The translations under genes were made by a program, and so were the position numbers. 6,340 bases of DNA from DATIJJ01 sp039936115 (lineage in GTDB: Bacteria > Pseudomonadota > Gammaproteobacteria > DSM-16500). Shown here one piece after another: positions 5,403-6,340 of this stretch. The first letter of the stretch is position 1. Every line of letters starts with the position of its first letter. The DNA is taken from contig JBDTIZ010000081.1 in the NCBI GenBank assembly GCA_039936115.1, positions 1 to 6,340 on the forward strand, given 5' to 3'. Under the pieces are notes generated by a model. The model worked only from the letters and a program-made list of their open reading frames with translations, had not been told where the DNA came from and did not search any database.

Positions 5403-6002
5403 ATGCGACAGTTGCTTCTATTATTCAGATATATTTTAAGCGGAGTTGTTTTTTCCTTACTTGCATCATGCGCTAGCATGAATTCAGATTATCAACAGCA
5501 AAGCTCAACACAAAGCCAAAACAGATACGCGCCCGTTAGAACTCCTCACATCGCAGCGGATTACTCAAACCGTCTACCTCAGCATTTAGACACGCAAGGT
5601 AATAAAATGGTTTTAGTTGATCCCAATGTTCATGCGTGGGGTGCTTACGGTTCTGATGGGAATTTAATTAAGGCCGGTATAGCAACAGCAGGTGATTCAT
5701 CTTGTCCGCCTGATACTGATGAACGTGACTGTCGTACGAACAGTGGTACTTTTCACATCACTTCGTTAGGAGATGAAGGATGCTACTCCAAAAAATATCC
5801 TCGACCTAACGGTGGTGGATTAATGCCTTATTGCATGTTCTTCAATAATGGACAGGCTTTGCATGGTTCACCTGATGATATTGTAGTAGAAGATAATGTC
5901 AGTCATGGTTGCGTACGTATGCGTATTCCAGATTCTGAATGGATGAGAACGCAATTTGCGCAAGTAGGTACACGAGTGGTAGTAGTTCCATATAGTAGCT
6001 AA
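5403..6002 (+). CDS. Lipoprotein L,D-transpeptidase (YkuD fold, EnhA-like)
   Basis: A 199-residue cell-envelope enzyme that should cross-link or modify peptidoglycan stem peptides, or attach proteins to them, through a cysteine active site. The N-terminus is a lipoprotein signal with lipobox LASC (20-23). The mature protein starts at C23, and the +2 residue is alanine, which fits the outer membrane. A Gln/Ser-rich linker (about 29-45) leads to the YkuD domain (about 68-197), with H154 in ALHGSP and the catalytic motif SHGCVRM (167-173, C170). Four further domain cysteines (C101, C110, C127, C144) could form disulfides. The blocks CPPDTDERDCRT and MPYCMFF recall the enhanced-entry protein EnhA group of Legionella; this is from memory. 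It stands alone, divergent from the ferritin-like gene, and is followed by repeats. L,D-transpeptidase family is secure; a role in host entry is speculation. Confidence 0.9.
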   Translation: MRQLLLLFRYILSGVVFSLLASCASMNSDYQQQSSTQSQNRYAPVRTPHIAADYSNRLPQHLDTQGNKMVLVDPNVHAWGAYGSDGNLIKAGIATAGDSSCPPDTDERDCRTNSGTFHITSLGDEGCYSKKYPRPNGGGLMPYCMFFNNGQALHGSPDDIVVEDNVSHGCVRMRIPDSEWMRTQFAQVGTRVVVVPYSS

Positions 6003-6009
6003 GTCAGTG

Positions 6010-6060
6010 TGACGTAACTAAGAATGAAATGTGATTTTAAAAAACATCTTAGTTACGTCA
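6010..6060 (+). repeat. Perfect 14-bp inverted repeat after the L,D-transpeptidase
   Basis: TGACGTAACTAAGA (6010-6023) and its exact complement (6047-6060) flank a 23-nt AT-rich centre. It starts 7 bp after the stop codon and is followed by a short T-run at 6069-6073, so it may act as a weak terminator. Its right arm (TTAGTTACGTCA) also begins the tandem repeat that follows, so it may instead mark the end of that repeat element. Confidence 0.65.
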
Positions 6061-6139
6061 ACTTTCAGTTTTTCACGCTTTAAATAAGTCTAAGCTAAGT
6101 TGACTGATACCGCGGACAAGCCGCGGTACGACGGCGGTT
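6049..6139 (+). repeat. Tandem repeat unit 1 with GC-rich palindrome
   Basis: The unit begins TTAGTTACGTCA, runs through TTTTTCACGCTTTAAATAAG and TCTAAGCTAAGTTGACTG, and ends in a GC-rich hairpin at 6108-6128. The hairpin arms are TACCGCGG and CCGCGGTA around the loop ACAAG, followed by CGACGGCGGTTTT. From 6069 onward it matches unit 2 with only three substitutions and one single-base indel. Confidence 0.8.
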
Positions 6140-6245
6140 TTAGTTGCTTCAATTATTAGATTTTTCACACTTTAAATAAGTCTAAGCTAAGCTGACTGGA
6201 TACCGCGGACAAGCCGCGGTACGATGGCGGTTATTGAAAATAATC
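6140..6245 (+). repeat. Tandem repeat unit 2 with GC-rich palindrome
   Basis: Second copy of the unit, beginning TTAGTTGCTTCA. The closely matching block is 6161-6231 against 6069-6138. Differences are A6169 for G6077, C6192 for T6100, one extra G before the palindrome, and T6225 for C6132. The palindrome is at 6201-6221. The near identity points to recent duplication or ongoing homogenisation. Confidence 0.8.
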
Positions 6246-6264
6246 TTAGTTACTTCAGTTTTCA
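6246..6264 (+). repeat. Partial third repeat unit
   Basis: TTAGTTACTTCAGTTTTCAG repeats the opening of unit 1 (6049-6068), with three base differences. The unit then stops, and the following bases to about 6295 are unrelated AT-rich sequence. Confidence 0.6.
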
Positions 6265-6296
6265 GACGTTGGCTTAATTATTAAATGAATGTTTTA

Positions 6297-6340
6297 AAAA
6301 ACCGCCGTCGTACCGCGGCTTGTCCGCGGTATCCAGTCAA
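6297..6340 (-). repeat. Inverted copy of the GC-rich palindromic repeat
   Basis: Reading the minus strand, this carries TTGACTGG, then the palindrome at 6331-6311 and CGACGGCGGTTTT, matching units 1 and 2. It lacks the 45-base AT-rich leader of those units. So the palindrome core with its short flanks (about 42 bp) is the true mobile or dispersed unit. It faces units 1 and 2 and is in the same orientation as the fragment at 1-18. Confidence 0.8.

Noticed and set aside
6049..6340. CRISPR array
   Set aside because: There are only two tandem units of ~92 bp plus one inverted core; the parts between palindromes are themselves repeated, not unique spacers, and no cas gene is near.

Overview
The window (6,340 bp, fairly AT-rich) holds five intact protein genes, and two kinds of repeat fill its edges. 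Gene content suggests a Gram-negative gammaproteobacterium, possibly of the Legionellales (Legionella/Coxiella relatives). The pointers are an outer-membrane-type lipoprotein L,D-transpeptidase that looks like the Legionella EnhA group, a large membrane class III adenylate cyclase, and a bacterioferritin-like protein. The taxonomic call is inference from remembered family resemblance, not from a marker gene.

Layout, left to right. Positions 1-18 are the cut end of a GC-rich palindromic repeat that recurs at the right edge. At 98-1051 (minus) lies a class IV PLP-dependent aminotransferase. Upstream of it on the same strand, 31 bp away, lies 1083-2195 (minus), a bacterial ionotropic-glutamate-receptor-like protein: signal peptide, a ligand-binding domain split into two halves, and between them two membrane helices and a re-entrant pore loop. 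These two genes probably form one transcript. Divergent from them is 2447-4372 (plus), a Cache-HAMP-PAS-class III adenylate cyclase. The 251 bp between the two divergent starts (2196-2446) hold candidate overlapping, back-to-back promoters. After a pyrimidine/purine hairpin (4405-4437) comes a convergent ferritin-like gene at 4473-5018 (minus). Then follow about 380 bp of AT-rich non-coding DNA, an L,D-transpeptidase lipoprotein at 5403-6002 (plus), and about 340 bp of non-coding DNA. That last stretch is built of an inverted repeat, two tandem copies of a ~92-bp unit carrying a GC-rich palindrome, and one inverted copy of the palindrome.

How the genes may work together. The receptor-like protein would sense an amino acid in the periplasm and gate an ion flow. 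Its operon partner is an enzyme that handles amino acids, and its divergent neighbour is a membrane sensor that makes cAMP. A small amino acid/carboxylate-sensing locus is a reasonable hypothesis but is inferred from arrangement only. The most notable single feature is the pore of the receptor-like protein. It lacks the potassium-channel filter known from cyanobacterial GluR0, and its pore loop and following linker resemble those of animal AMPA/NMDA-type receptors.
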